Origin: an uncultured Bilophila sp. | GTDB taxonomy: Bacteria > Desulfobacterota > Desulfovibrionia > Desulfovibrionales > Desulfovibrionaceae | Reading direction: 5' to 3' | DNA length: 64,000 nt | Assembly: GCA_902373525.1 (NCBI GenBank) | Contig: CABKMN010000007.1 | Location: 1 to 64,000, forward strand | Shown here: piece by piece, positions 1 through 8,696 of the stretch | Layout: each line of letters opens with the position of its first letter | How positions within the stretch are numbered: the first letter of the stretch is position 1 | Translations under genes and position numbers: made by a program | The notes under the pieces: generated by a model | The model's database searches: none | What the model saw: the letters and a program-made list of their open reading frames with translations, nothing else | What the model was told of the DNA's origin: nothing

Positions 1-74
1 GGCGGGACGCCTTGGGGCGGAAGGGGATTTTGTCTGTAGTCATGAGAGCCTTGGGGTTGTCGGGTCTTGAAGGA

Positions 75-103
75 TTGCCAAGCCCGTCCGCGTCGGGTAG
101 ACT
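75..103 (+). promoter_or_regulatory. Candidate sigma-70 promoter for the lytic transglycosylase gene
   Basis: A -35 hexamer TTGCCA (75-80) and a -10 hexamer TAGACT (98-103) are separated by exactly 17 nt. Transcription would start near 110, which makes an ATG at 116 an unlikely start codon and favours the starts at 161 or 188. Confidence 0.4.
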
Positions 104-160
104 GGACACTGCTTTATGATCCCCGGATATGGACCGGGGCAACTTCACGAGGTAAGCAGA

Positions 161-1984
161 GTGTATCGCGTTGTCGTTCCCGAGTCTATGTCCCCATACG
201 ATGCCTGCGGAAAACGTTCGGGCGAGGTTGCGTCGTCCTTCCGTTTCCGCCCCTGCGGCCTCTTCGGCCTGCTCCTGTTGTGCGTCCTTCTCGGGCTGGC
301 GGGCTGCGGCCCGAAGAACGTCACCAGCAAGGGACCTTTTGTGGTGCAGGAACCCGCCAAAGGGTATCCCGTCGTCTCCTCTTCGGGGCAGAAAACCGGG
401 ACGGTCTACCTGCCCGCCGACGACGGCAGGCCGCTTTCCAAAGCCGAAAGGGAAGCCTTCCTGTCGGAGGGCGAACTCGACCGGAATCTCTCGCAGGACG
501 AGCTGGGGGACGTGCTCCTCCACTTTAAATACCTTGTGCACGAAGATCGGTACACGGTCGAGAAGAACATCGAGCGCGCCCAGTTCTACATGCCCTTCAT
601 CTACGAGACGCTGCGTTCGCGGGGGCTGCCCCGTGAACTGGCCTACATCGCCTTCATCGAAAGCGGGTTCAACCCCAAGGCGACTTCGAGCAGCGGGGCG
701 GCGGGCATGTGGCAGTTCATTTCGAGTACGGGCAAGCACTACGGCATGAATCAGGACTGGTGGCTGGACGAACGGCGCGACCCCTATCAGTCCACGCGCG
801 CGGCGGCGGACTACCTGAGCAAGCTGCACGGCATGTTCAACGACTGGCATCTGGCGATCACGGCCTACAACGCGGGCGAAGGAAAAATCCAGCGCGGCCT
901 CGCCGCCACCGGGTCCAAGACGTTCTTCGAACTGCGCCGCAAGAACGAGCAGATTTACAGCACCCGGGACCGCCTGTCCGACGAAAACAAGCAGTACCTC
1001 CCCAAATTTCTCGCCGTGTGTAAGATCGCGCGGAATCTGGATAAGCTCGGCTTCACCCGCATGGACCTGTCCCGCTCTCCGCAGGTGGCCGAAGTCCGGG
1101 CGAAACCGGGCACCGATCTCATGCTTTTCGCCAAGAGCATGGGCATGAGCTGGGAGGAATTCGCCGCCCACAATCCGGCCTATCAGCGGTACGTCAGCCA
1201 TCCTTCCCGCTCGACGAAGATTTATGTGCCCCGCCGGATGGCGGGTCAGGCGCAGGCCATGCTCATCAAGCTGCCCCCCGCCAAGACGGGTACGAGTTAC
1301 GCGGGGCTGCGCGACTACAAGATCGCGCGCGGCGACACGATGGTCAGCATTTCGCGCAAGACCGGCGTTCCCGTGGCCGAACTGCGGCGGCTCAATCAGG
1401 TCAGCGAACCCCTGCGCGCCGGAAGAACGCTGAAGATTCCGGGAACCAACCGGACCGGCGTCGATGCCCGCGCCCTCGCCAAGGCTTCGGCTCCCGCGTC
1501 CAAGTCCGTGCAGGTCGCTTCCGTACGCCGGAGCGACGCGCGCGCCGTCCCGCAGCAGCCCGTCCGGTCTTCGGCTTCCGCGACGCATGAGGTCAAAAAA
1601 GGGGACACCATGTACTCCATTGCGAAGCGCTACGGCGTGACGCAGGAGGCGATCCTCGCGGCCAACGGCATGAAGAACCATAATCTGAACCTCGGGCAAC
1701 AGCTTCGGATTCCCGCCGGAGGCACCGCCGTGGCCGAGAACCGCACGGTGGCCGCGCCGGTGCGCGCCGTTTCGGCCCCCGCGCCGCAGCGGGCTCCTTC
1801 GCGCTCCGTGGCCGTCGCCAAGGAAAGCAACAAGGTCGTGCAATACACGGTGCAGAGTGGCGATACGCTGTGGGCCATCGCCCGGAAGTTCAACGTGTCT
1901 CCGGTCGAACTGCTTTCGCTCAACAACATGAACCGGAACACGGCCCTCCGTCCCGGCGACACGGTCCGGGTCGCGGTGAACTAG
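161..1984 (+). CDS. mltD: Membrane-bound lytic murein transglycosylase, MltD type, with three LysM domains
   Basis: The product cleaves the glycan strands of peptidoglycan and should be a lipoprotein facing the periplasm. The N-terminus has a hydrophobic stretch ending in a lipobox (LAGC, Cys at about residue 49). A family-23 transglycosylase domain follows at about residues 140-255, with the catalytic Glu in IESGFNPKA and the NAGEG motif. Three LysM repeats at the C-terminus (about 380-430, 475-520, 560-607) each begin Y/H-x-V/I-x-x-GDT and would hold the enzyme on peptidoglycan. I chose the GTG at 161 because it has a GAGG sequence 8 nt upstream. ATG at 116 and ATG at 188 are in the same frame and cannot be excluded. 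The architecture matches MltD of other proteobacteria. Confidence 0.9.
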   Translation: MYRVVVPESMSPYDACGKRSGEVASSFRFRPCGLFGLLLLCVLLGLAGCGPKNVTSKGPFVVQEPAKGYPVVSSSGQKTGTVYLPADDGRPLSKAEREAFLSEGELDRNLSQDELGDVLLHFKYLVHEDRYTVEKNIERAQFYMPFIYETLRSRGLPRELAYIAFIESGFNPKATSSSGAAGMWQFISSTGKHYGMNQDWWLDERRDPYQSTRAAADYLSKLHGMFNDWHLAITAYNAGEGKIQRGLAATGSKTFFELRRKNEQIYSTRDRLSDENKQYLPKFLAVCKIARNLDKLGFTRMDLSRSPQVAEVRAKPGTDLMLFAKSMGMSWEEFAAHNPAYQRYVSHPSRSTKIYVPRRMAGQAQAMLIKLPPAKTGTSYAGLRDYKIARGDTMVSISRKTGVPVAELRRLNQVSEPLRAGRTLKIPGTNRTGVDARALAKASAPASKSVQVASVRRSDARAVPQQPVRSSASATHEVKKGDTMYSIAKRYGVTQEAILAANGMKNHNLNLGQQLRIPAGGTAVAENRTVAAPVRAVSAPAPQRAPSRSVAVAKESNKVVQYTVQSGDTLWAIARKFNVSPVELLSLNNMNRNTALRPGDTVRVAVN

Positions 1985-1987
1985 CCC

Positions 1988-2704
1988 GTGCCCGAACCCT
2001 TCGTGCGTCGGTTCGCGGCGTTTTTGCGGAAAATGAGGCTGGACGCGCGCGCCCTTCGCGGCGTGATCCTGCTGGCCTTTCTGCTGATCGCCGCCGGAAT
2101 CCTGTTGCGGCATCTGGCCCCGCAGGCGGACACGCTGACGGGGTGGATGGACCGGTATCTGCCCGGCGGCTATGCGGGAGGCGCGGTTTACGTCTGCTCC
2201 GTGGCGGGCCTGAGCTGCCTTGCCGTCCCCCGGCAGCTCCTGAGTTTCGCCGGAGGGTACGCCTTCGGGGCGTTGCCCGGCGCGCTTCTGTCCACGCTCG
2301 GCGTGACGTTGGGGTGCGTGCTCGCGTTCGGCCTGTCCCGTTACGCTGGACGTTCCTTCGTCGAACGACGGTACGGGGACAAGGCCGAGGCCTTCAACCG
2401 GATCGTGGTGAAACGCCCGTTCGTCCTCGCGCTGCTGATCCGGCTGTTTCCGTCCGGGAACAATCTGGTATGCAGCCTGATCGCCGGGGTGAGCCGCATC
2501 CCGGCCCTCCCTTTTTTTCTGGGTTCCTGTTTGGGATACCTTCCTCAAAATCTGCTGTTTTCGATGTTGGGAAGCGGTATGCGCGTCGATGCCGGATGGC
2601 GCATCGGGCTCGGCGTGGCGCTGTTCGCGGCGTCCTGTCTTCTGGCGTGGGGGCTGGCGTCGCATTCCGGCCTGCCGCGCCCGTTGCGGGAGCGGAGAGA
2701 CTGA
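1988..2704 (+). CDS. TVP38/TMEM64 (SNARE-associated, DedA-like) integral membrane protein
   Basis: The 238-residue protein has several hydrophobic segments: about residues 20-40, a central block at 60-115, and C-terminal helices at 170-225. The conserved family core is visible as the VPRQLLSFAGGYAFG stretch and the later FPSGNNLVCSLIAGVSRI stretch, matching the F-P-x2-P/N-x-G-type loops of TVP38/DedA proteins. The family is thought to act in membrane or lipid transport, but no substrate is assigned here. The start is a GTG only 3 nt after the upstream stop, suggesting co-transcription with the transglycosylase. An ATG at codon 16 (2033) is a possible alternative start. Confidence 0.8.
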   Translation: MPEPFVRRFAAFLRKMRLDARALRGVILLAFLLIAAGILLRHLAPQADTLTGWMDRYLPGGYAGGAVYVCSVAGLSCLAVPRQLLSFAGGYAFGALPGALLSTLGVTLGCVLAFGLSRYAGRSFVERRYGDKAEAFNRIVVKRPFVLALLIRLFPSGNNLVCSLIAGVSRIPALPFFLGSCLGYLPQNLLFSMLGSGMRVDAGWRIGLGVALFAASCLLAWGLASHSGLPRPLRERRD

Positions 2705-2729
2705 ACCTGCCATATAAAAGGACATTACG

Positions 2730-3674
2730 ATGAAGGGATTGGAGCTTTCGAAGGCGTATTGGGAAAACTGCGCGCGCCCCTTGTTCCGGCGGGAACTGCC
2801 CGCGTTTCTGGAACGGGCGGCCGTCGGGCTTGTGGGCGAGGGGTCCGAATGTTTCGGATTCGACGACGAGATTTCGCGCGATCACGACTGGGGGCCGGGA
2901 TTCTGCCTGTGGCTTCCCGAAAGCGAGTGGGAGCGGTGGCGCGACGCCGTGGAACCGTTGCTGGCCCGTCTGCCCGACACCTTTGAAGGCTTCCCCGCGC
3001 GCATGGCCCCGGAGCGGCGGATGGGCCGGGTCGGGCCGTTGTCCATTGAGGGCTTCTACCTCCGATTCGTCGGTACGCCGCAGCCCCCGCAGTCATGGAA
3101 ACAGTGGCGCGCCATCCCCGAACATTTTCTCGCCGTGAGCACCAACGGCGAAGTGTTCGGCGACGGACTCGGCGCGTTTACGGCGTTTCGTGAGGCCCTG
3201 CTGGCCTATTACCCGGAGGATGTCCGTCTCAAGAAAATCGCCGCGCGGTGCATGGGCATGGCGCAGGCTGGGCAGTACAATCTGCTCCGGTCACTGCGGC
3301 GGGGTGAAACGGCGACGGCGATGCTGGCCGCCGCGCGCTTCTCCGAACAGGCCGTCTCCATGATTTTCCTGCTGAACAAGCGCTACATGCCCTTCTACAA
3401 GTGGGCGCACCGAGGCGTGGCACAGCTTCCCCTGCTCGGAAACGAGGCGGCGTCCTGCGTGACGGCGTTGGCGGGGCTCGACTGGCGGCTGGGACAGCGC
3501 GTCGAAAACACCGCCGGGGACATCGTGGAATCCCTATGTGCCGCCGTGGCCAACCGGCTGCGGGCCGAGGGCCTGTCCGACGCGGGGGGCGACTGGATGC
3601 TGGAACACGGCCCGTCCGTGCAGTCCCGGATCGAGACGCCCGAATTGCGGCGGTTGCCCGTCATGCTCGAATAA
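2730..3674 (+). CDS. DUF4037 domain protein (nucleotidyltransferase-like fold)
   Basis: The 314-residue protein begins with a motif region (GSECFGFDDEISRDHDWG) that is diagnostic of the DUF4037 family. There, a G-S...D-x-x-S-x-D-H-D-x-G pattern resembles the active-site loop of nucleotidyltransferases. The remainder is mostly helical with a conserved NKRYMPFYKW segment at about residues 215-225, also typical of the family. There is no signal peptide, so it is cytoplasmic. It starts at an ATG 25 nt downstream of the TVP38 gene on the same strand. The biological role is unknown; a kinase- or minimal-nucleotidyltransferase-like activity is only an inference from the motif. Confidence 0.75.
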   Translation: MKGLELSKAYWENCARPLFRRELPAFLERAAVGLVGEGSECFGFDDEISRDHDWGPGFCLWLPESEWERWRDAVEPLLARLPDTFEGFPARMAPERRMGRVGPLSIEGFYLRFVGTPQPPQSWKQWRAIPEHFLAVSTNGEVFGDGLGAFTAFREALLAYYPEDVRLKKIAARCMGMAQAGQYNLLRSLRRGETATAMLAAARFSEQAVSMIFLLNKRYMPFYKWAHRGVAQLPLLGNEAASCVTALAGLDWRLGQRVENTAGDIVESLCAAVANRLRAEGLSDAGGDWMLEHGPSVQSRIETPELRRLPVMLE

Positions 3675-4058
3675 CTTCGTTTCTCGCAATCCACGGAGCG
3701 TGGGCAACGGGAAGGGCTTCCCGCCGAACGCCGTTGAAGCCCCGAACGGGACCTCATCTACCGTTTTACAGGCGGTTTCCGGTTCCGGCTGAGAAACTCG
3801 TAACCACCCCGTCGCTTTGTGCAAAGTCGGCAGTGCATGCTTCGCCAGACCTTGCTGAAACATTTGCGGAAACGGATTGCCGACCCCTCCAGCAACCGCT
3901 TTCTTGAACATGCCTTTTTCATAATCCGGAACAGGCGACACAAAAGGGCCGTCAGACCCTTTTTCTTTCCCACACCGAGCGGGACAGCTTTCCGCCGCTC
4001 CCCACCTCCGATGAGGGATTCGATACGGTCGAAAGTCTTTGGAGAGGAAGGGGGCGGC
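3675..4058. other. Non-coding stretch after the DUF4037 gene
   Basis: I see no convincing gene here; short open frames lack a ribosome-binding site or recognisable product. It ends in the strong palindrome described in the next entry. Confidence 0.5.
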
Positions 4059-4110
4059 GTGGAGGGGGAGGGAGAACCTTTCTGAAGAAAGGTTCTCCCT
4101 CCCCCTCCAC
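4059..4110. terminator. Perfect 23-bp inverted repeat, probable bidirectional terminator or repeat element
   Basis: Arms at 4059-4081 and 4088-4110 are exact reverse complements around a 6-nt loop (CTGAAG). One arm is purine-rich and the other pyrimidine-rich. It sits between the ends of a plus-strand gene (DUF4037, stop 3674) and a minus-strand gene (TPR protein, stop 4120), the usual place for a shared terminator. It lacks a clean T-run outside the stem, so it may also be a dispersed palindromic element. Confidence 0.65.
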
Positions 4111-4119
4111 ATCTTTAGG

Positions 4120-4938
4120 TCATCCCTCCCGCGCCTGACGCGCCGCCCTGCGGCACATGCTCAGGTTGCTGCGGCAGGTTGTGGCGTCGGGGCTGTCCGC
4201 AAGGCCGAGACGCTCGTAACAGGCCAGCGCCTCTTCCAGCGCCTGCGCGGCCTTGTCCCATTGCGCGTCTCCGGCGAGCGCCGCGCCGTAATTGCCGAGG
4301 GAAAAGGCCGTTTCGGGATGATCACCCAGAATCTCCTTGCGGATGGAAACGGCTTCCTGATGGTACAGCACGCCCTGACGCGTTTCGCCGCGCTCCTCGC
4401 ATATCCGTCCAAGATTGTTCAGGCAGGTGGACACCCCGAAACAGCGGCGGCCTTCCCGTGCCTCCCAGAGCTTCATGGCGGCCTTGAGGTTCGCTTCGGC
4501 GATCTCGTACTTTTTGGCGGCGTACTGGTGCGACGAGAGATTCAGCAACGCGTCGGCGATACGCAGATCATCGGGGGGAAGGCGCCGCCGGAGGATGTCG
4601 AGCGCCCGTTCGCCGAGCAGGGCGGCCTCTTCCCATTCTCCGCGCTCCGAACGCAGCCGTGCGAGGTTCTGGAGCCCGCCCGCCACATGGATATGATCGG
4701 GGCCGAACAGTTCTTCGAGATGCCGCAGGGATTCGCGGAACGCTTCGTCGGCTTCGTCCAGCCGTCCCTGAACGTGGAGACAGCGGGCCAACCCGTCCTG
4801 AACGAGTATCCGCCCTCCGGCGGGCAGATCGGGAACCAGCAGTTCCCGGTAGATTTTTTCGGCGGCGGGAGCCTTCCCTTCCGCAAAAAGCGTCCGTGCC
4901 TCATTCAGGCGTTGCTGGAAAACGGCGTCGAGCTGCAT
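4120..4938 (-). CDS. Tetratricopeptide-repeat protein
   Basis: The 272-residue soluble protein is built from TPR-type helical pairs of the kinesin-light-chain/TPR_10/TPR_12 kind. Repeated units such as LQNLARLRSERGEWEEAALLGERA, with the helix A/B pattern, recur about every 42 residues between positions 55 and 255. There is no signal peptide or membrane segment, so it is probably a cytoplasmic scaffold. The start ATG is preceded on the minus strand by GGGAG. Nothing in the neighbours specifies its partner. Confidence 0.75.
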   Translation of the reverse strand: MQLDAVFQQRLNEARTLFAEGKAPAAEKIYRELLVPDLPAGGRILVQDGLARCLHVQGRLDEADEAFRESLRHLEELFGPDHIHVAGGLQNLARLRSERGEWEEAALLGERALDILRRRLPPDDLRIADALLNLSSHQYAAKKYEIAEANLKAAMKLWEAREGRRCFGVSTCLNNLGRICEERGETRQGVLYHQEAVSIRKEILGDHPETAFSLGNYGAALAGDAQWDKAAQALEEALACYERLGLADSPDATTCRSNLSMCRRAARQAREG

Positions 4939-5057
4939 AGAAACTCCCTGAAAAGAAAAGTCGCGGCTGTCGCCTCGGCGGGACAGCCGCGTCCGCCGCA
5001 GGGCGGAGTCGGTTCGGGGGAAGTGTAGGCCAATTCCCCCGAAAACGCCACAGGGGT

Positions 5058-6098
5058 TCAGCTTGAGGTACCGCTTTCAAGGATGGAGACGATGGAGAAC
5101 AGGGTGAAGCAGATGCCGCCGAGGCCGACCATGACGCGGGCCGGGACCATGTAGGCGGGGTTGAATACGGCGGCTTCGAACAGGAAGGCGGCGATGAACA
5201 GGCAGGTCAGCGCGGTGAGGACCGGAATCAGGGGGATGCGCTTGGCCAGCGGGTAGGGATGCCGCCAGACCAGCGCCAGCAGCAGGACCTTGCTCAGGAT
5301 GCTGTAGCAGACGATGCCGAGGCCGATGAGGACGAATCCGGGGGCGACGGTGACCGGGCTGTACTGGAAGAGCAGCAGGTACAGGCCCCAGAGGATGTCG
5401 ATGGTGCCCATGACGATGACGAGCCAGGGCCAGAAGCGGCGGTCCGCCTCGTTGTAGGTGTTCTGAATCTGACGCGCGACGCTCGCCACGAGCGCGACGA
5501 GGCTTGCGCAGACCAGCCCGATGCCCGCCAGCACATGCCCGGCCACCACGTTGGGGGAGTCTTCCGAGCGCAGGATGTCCACGCCCCAGATGAAGCCGAT
5601 CAGCGCGCAGATGATCGGAATGGCGAGCAGAAGCGTCACCATGCCGCCGCTGAAGCCCTGTTCGGGCTTGTGCCCCGGCCCGGCCTTGGAATTCGCGGGG
5701 ATGAGGACGAATTTGGTCGAGGAGAGCGCGACCGTGGACACGCAGCAGGTGATCAGGCCGAGCCCGAACACGACGTGCCCGGCGACGAAGTGTTCCGCGC
5801 CGGTGCCGCTGTGGATGTAGACCAGCCCGCTGATGATGCCCACGGCCGCGGCGGTGTAGCCGATCAGGGGGAGCAGCACCTTGAAGGCCGCGTTGTAGGT
5901 GTGGATGAGCTGCCGGATGATGGTCGCCGCCGTGGTGAACAGCGCCAGACAGATGATGCTCAGGAACAGGACGACGTGCCCGGCGACGTAGGTGTTGGCG
6001 TCGTTGCCCATATCCCAGATGTACCAGCCGTAGCCGAGGCAGATCGCGCCCATGGCGAGCGGGATGATCCTGAAGAGAACGCTGATCCAGTAATTCAT
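5058..6098 (-). CDS. DUF2776-like integral membrane protein with internal AGHV repeats
   Basis: The 346-residue protein is almost entirely hydrophobic, with about ten predicted membrane helices. Its length and composition fit the uncharacterised DUF2776 family. The sequence contains a repeated unit about 65-75 residues long: VAGHVV near residue 39, VAGHVV near 109, VAGHVL near 186, a diverged VAPGFVL near 249 and VPARVMV near 320. Each is followed by GLG-x-I/V-C or a similar hydrophobic run. The histidine is kept in the first three units only. A GGGGGA ribosome-binding site lies just upstream of the ATG. It is monocistronic on the minus strand. No function is known; heme or metal binding by the repeated histidines is speculation. 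Confidence 0.65.
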   Translation of the reverse strand: MNYWISVLFRIIPLAMGAICLGYGWYIWDMGNDANTYVAGHVVLFLSIICLALFTTAATIIRQLIHTYNAAFKVLLPLIGYTAAAVGIISGLVYIHSGTGAEHFVAGHVVFGLGLITCCVSTVALSSTKFVLIPANSKAGPGHKPEQGFSGGMVTLLLAIPIICALIGFIWGVDILRSEDSPNVVAGHVLAGIGLVCASLVALVASVARQIQNTYNEADRRFWPWLVIVMGTIDILWGLYLLLFQYSPVTVAPGFVLIGLGIVCYSILSKVLLLALVWRHPYPLAKRIPLIPVLTALTCLFIAAFLFEAAVFNPAYMVPARVMVGLGGICFTLFSIVSILESGTSS

Positions 6099-6275
6099 GG
6101 TTTCCCCCTTTTCCGGATGAAATGTATGGGTTCAGCCAAGCACAGCGCGTTTGCGAATTCCATTATACTTTTCACGGGTTAGAGATATAGGACCCGCGTT
6201 TCCCCTTGCCGTGCGGCGGCTTTTCCCCGTTCGGGGGCTGGTCATTTCGGCGTTCGCACGGTAGAGCTTTGGCCC

Positions 6276-7244
6276 ATGATACGTTTTATTCAAAATCATA
6301 TTTCGTTGTCCGTGCAGGCGGGGCTGGCGCTTCTGGGCGCGGTGCTGCTCTGGAGCAGCTCGTTCATCGCGCTCAAGGTCGCCGTGTCGGCGTTCGATCC
6401 CATGGTGATGGTGTTCGGGCGCATGCTCAGTTCTCTGATCGGCCTGTCGGTTCTGCGGCTGACCGTCTGGCGGAACGCGCCGCCCATCCTGCTGAACCGG
6501 AGCGTGACGCGCCGGGAGTGGAAGTTCGTCATCCTGCTGGCGCTGTGCGAACCCTGCTTCTATTTCGTCTTCGAAGGCTACGCGATGACCTACACCACGG
6601 CGTCGCAGGCCGGGATGGTGGTTTCCGCCCTGCCGCTCGCGGTCGTGCTGGCGGCGTGGCTGCTGCTCGGCGAGCGCCCCCACCGGCGCGTATGGATCGG
6701 GTTCGTGCTGGCGGTCGTCGGCGTGGTCTGGCTGAGCGCCGGGTCCGTCGCCACGGAGAGCGCGCCGGACCCCGTGTTCGGGAACATGCTGGAAGCCCTC
6801 GCCATGCTGTGCAGCGCGCTGTACGTCATCTGCGCCAAGCAGCTTTCGTCCCGGTGCACGCCCGTGCTGATCACCACCGTGCAGTCGCTGGCCGGGCTTT
6901 GCTTCTTCCTGTGCCTGCTGTTCCTGCCCGCCGTGAAGCTCCCGGACGCGTTCCCGCTGCTGCCGACGCTGGCGGTCCTGTATCTGGGCGTGGGCGTGAC
7001 CATGATTTCGTTCCTGCTGTACAATTTCGCCATCCGTTCCGTGCCCGCCTCGCGCACGGCGGCGTTTTTGAACCTCGTCCCGGTGCTGACCCTGTTCATG
7101 GGTATGGTCTTCCTTGAGGAACGGCTGACGGCGGGGCAGTGGGTCGCTTCCGCGCTGGTCATCGGCGGCGTGGTCCTCAGCCAGTGGAAGACGGCGCAGG
7201 CGGATCAGGCCGCCGCTGCGGAGGGTGCGGAGGGTTCGGAATGA
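6276..7244 (+). CDS. DMT-superfamily (EamA) transporter
   Basis: The 322-residue protein has ten hydrophobic segments arranged as two homologous EamA halves (about residues 15-150 and 165-300). Family hallmarks are WSSSFIALK in the first helix, the end of the first half with LLLGERPHRRVWIG, and the second-half motif VFLEERLTAGQWVASALVIGGV. Such proteins export or import small metabolites such as amino acids, but the substrate cannot be told from sequence. Its stop overlaps the start of the following U32 peptidase gene (ATGA), so the two are translationally coupled. Confidence 0.88.
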   Translation: MIRFIQNHISLSVQAGLALLGAVLLWSSSFIALKVAVSAFDPMVMVFGRMLSSLIGLSVLRLTVWRNAPPILLNRSVTRREWKFVILLALCEPCFYFVFEGYAMTYTTASQAGMVVSALPLAVVLAAWLLLGERPHRRVWIGFVLAVVGVVWLSAGSVATESAPDPVFGNMLEALAMLCSALYVICAKQLSSRCTPVLITTVQSLAGLCFFLCLLFLPAVKLPDAFPLLPTLAVLYLGVGVTMISFLLYNFAIRSVPASRTAAFLNLVPVLTLFMGMVFLEERLTAGQWVASALVIGGVVLSQWKTAQADQAAAAEGAEGSE

Positions 7245-8488
7245 CGACGATGCCGCCGGATACGCCGGAACTGCTGGTGCCCGCCGGAGGCCGGGAGCAG
7301 CTTGAGGCGGCCCTGTTGTACGGCGCGGACGCCGTGTACATGGGCGGGCCGGAACTGAGCCTGCGGACCGCGTGCGACGGGTTTTCGGGGGAAGGGCTGG
7401 CCGCTGCCGTGCGGGACGCGCACGCCGCGGGTGTGAAGGTCTATTACTGCCTGAACGCCATGCCGTACGACGCGCAGTTGCCCGCCGTGGAGGCGATGCT
7501 GGAGCGTTTGCCCGATCTGGGCGCGGACGGCCTCATCGCCGCCGATCCCGGCGTGATCCGGCTGGCCCGGAAGCGTTGTCCGTCCGTCCCCATCCATCTT
7601 TCGACGCAGGCCCATTCCGTGAACCGGGCGGCGGTCGCCTTCTGGCGGGAAGCGGGCGTACGGCGCGTCAATCTGGCCCGCGAACTGGATTTCCGCGCCG
7701 TGCGCGGGCTGGTGGAGGCGTTTCCCGACGTGGAATTCGAGGCGTTCGTGCACGGGGCCATGTGCCTCGCGCTGTCCGGGCACTGTCTGCTGTCCGCATG
7801 GGTGAACAACCGGCCCGCCAATCAGGGACGGTGTACGCAGCCCTGCCGGTTCGAGTACCGGGGGATGGCGTTGACGGTGGAGGAACGCAAGCGCGAGGGC
7901 GAACCGCTCTGGGAGGTCCGGCAGGGCGAGGCGTTCAGCGGTTTCTGGGCTCCGCAGGATTTGTGCCTGCTGCGGTATGCGGGGCTGTTGGCGGATGTGG
8001 GCGTGCGCGCCCTCAAGCTGGAAGGGCGCACCAAGAGCGGCGGGTACGTCGCCCAGATTGCGGACGTGTACCGCGCGGCGCTGGATCGGCACGCCGCCCG
8101 CAGGGCGCACCCCGAAGCGCGGGGCGTCTCAACGGACGCGCTGCTGGAGGAACTGTTTCACACGGCGTCGCGGCCGCTGTCCACGGGCTTTTTCCTGCCG
8201 CGTCGCCGGGTGGAGACGCCGCCCGAGGGCTTCCGCCCCCGGCCCGTGGTGGCGCGGCTGCTGGAACCGGCGGGAGACGGCTGGCGGGTGCAGGTCCGTT
8301 CCCCGTGGTCCTCGGAACGCGAGGCGTCGATCCTGTTGCCGGGCATGCGTCGTCCGGCGCTGCGCCCCGGCGCGTACCGGCTTGAAAATCACAGGGGAGA
8401 ACGCGCGGGCAACCTGCACCCCGGCATGGAGGGCGTGCTGTATTGCGATGTGGAAGGCCTTGCGAAGGGCCTGTATATCCGGGCCTGA
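7241..8488 (+). CDS. Peptidase U32 family protein
   Basis: The start is the ATG at 7241, inside the ATGA overlap with the transporter gene; the frame is open upstream, but that part would be nonsense overlapping the transporter. The 415-residue protein shows the U32 family pattern: an opening LLVPAGGREQLEAAL and GADAVYMGG, then a barrel-like middle with IHLSTQAHSVN. The signature E-x-F-V-H-G-A-M-C-x-A-x-S-G-x-C and the downstream GRCTQPCR cysteines follow. Some relatives act in tRNA or 23S rRNA hydroxylation (TrhP, RlhA) rather than as proteases; which applies here is not decided by sequence alone. Confidence 0.85.
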   Translation: MTTMPPDTPELLVPAGGREQLEAALLYGADAVYMGGPELSLRTACDGFSGEGLAAAVRDAHAAGVKVYYCLNAMPYDAQLPAVEAMLERLPDLGADGLIAADPGVIRLARKRCPSVPIHLSTQAHSVNRAAVAFWREAGVRRVNLARELDFRAVRGLVEAFPDVEFEAFVHGAMCLALSGHCLLSAWVNNRPANQGRCTQPCRFEYRGMALTVEERKREGEPLWEVRQGEAFSGFWAPQDLCLLRYAGLLADVGVRALKLEGRTKSGGYVAQIADVYRAALDRHAARRAHPEARGVSTDALLEELFHTASRPLSTGFFLPRRRVETPPEGFRPRPVVARLLEPAGDGWRVQVRSPWSSEREASILLPGMRRPALRPGAYRLENHRGERAGNLHPGMEGVLYCDVEGLAKGLYIRA

Positions 8489-8696
8489 TCCGGGCTGGCG
8501 TCGTCTCGGAAGCGTGCCGCCGGAAGGCCAAGCGTCCTTCATGGCGGCGTGGACGCGCCGGGCAGAGGCCGGAAGGGGACGTTCCACAGGAGGCGGGGGC
8601 GCGTGCCGCGTAGCCTTTCCGCGTCCCAAGCCGATCCAAGGGAACAGCCGGAAGCGGCGCGCCCCGCGTGCGGTTTCGCGTGTCCGGCCTCGCCCC

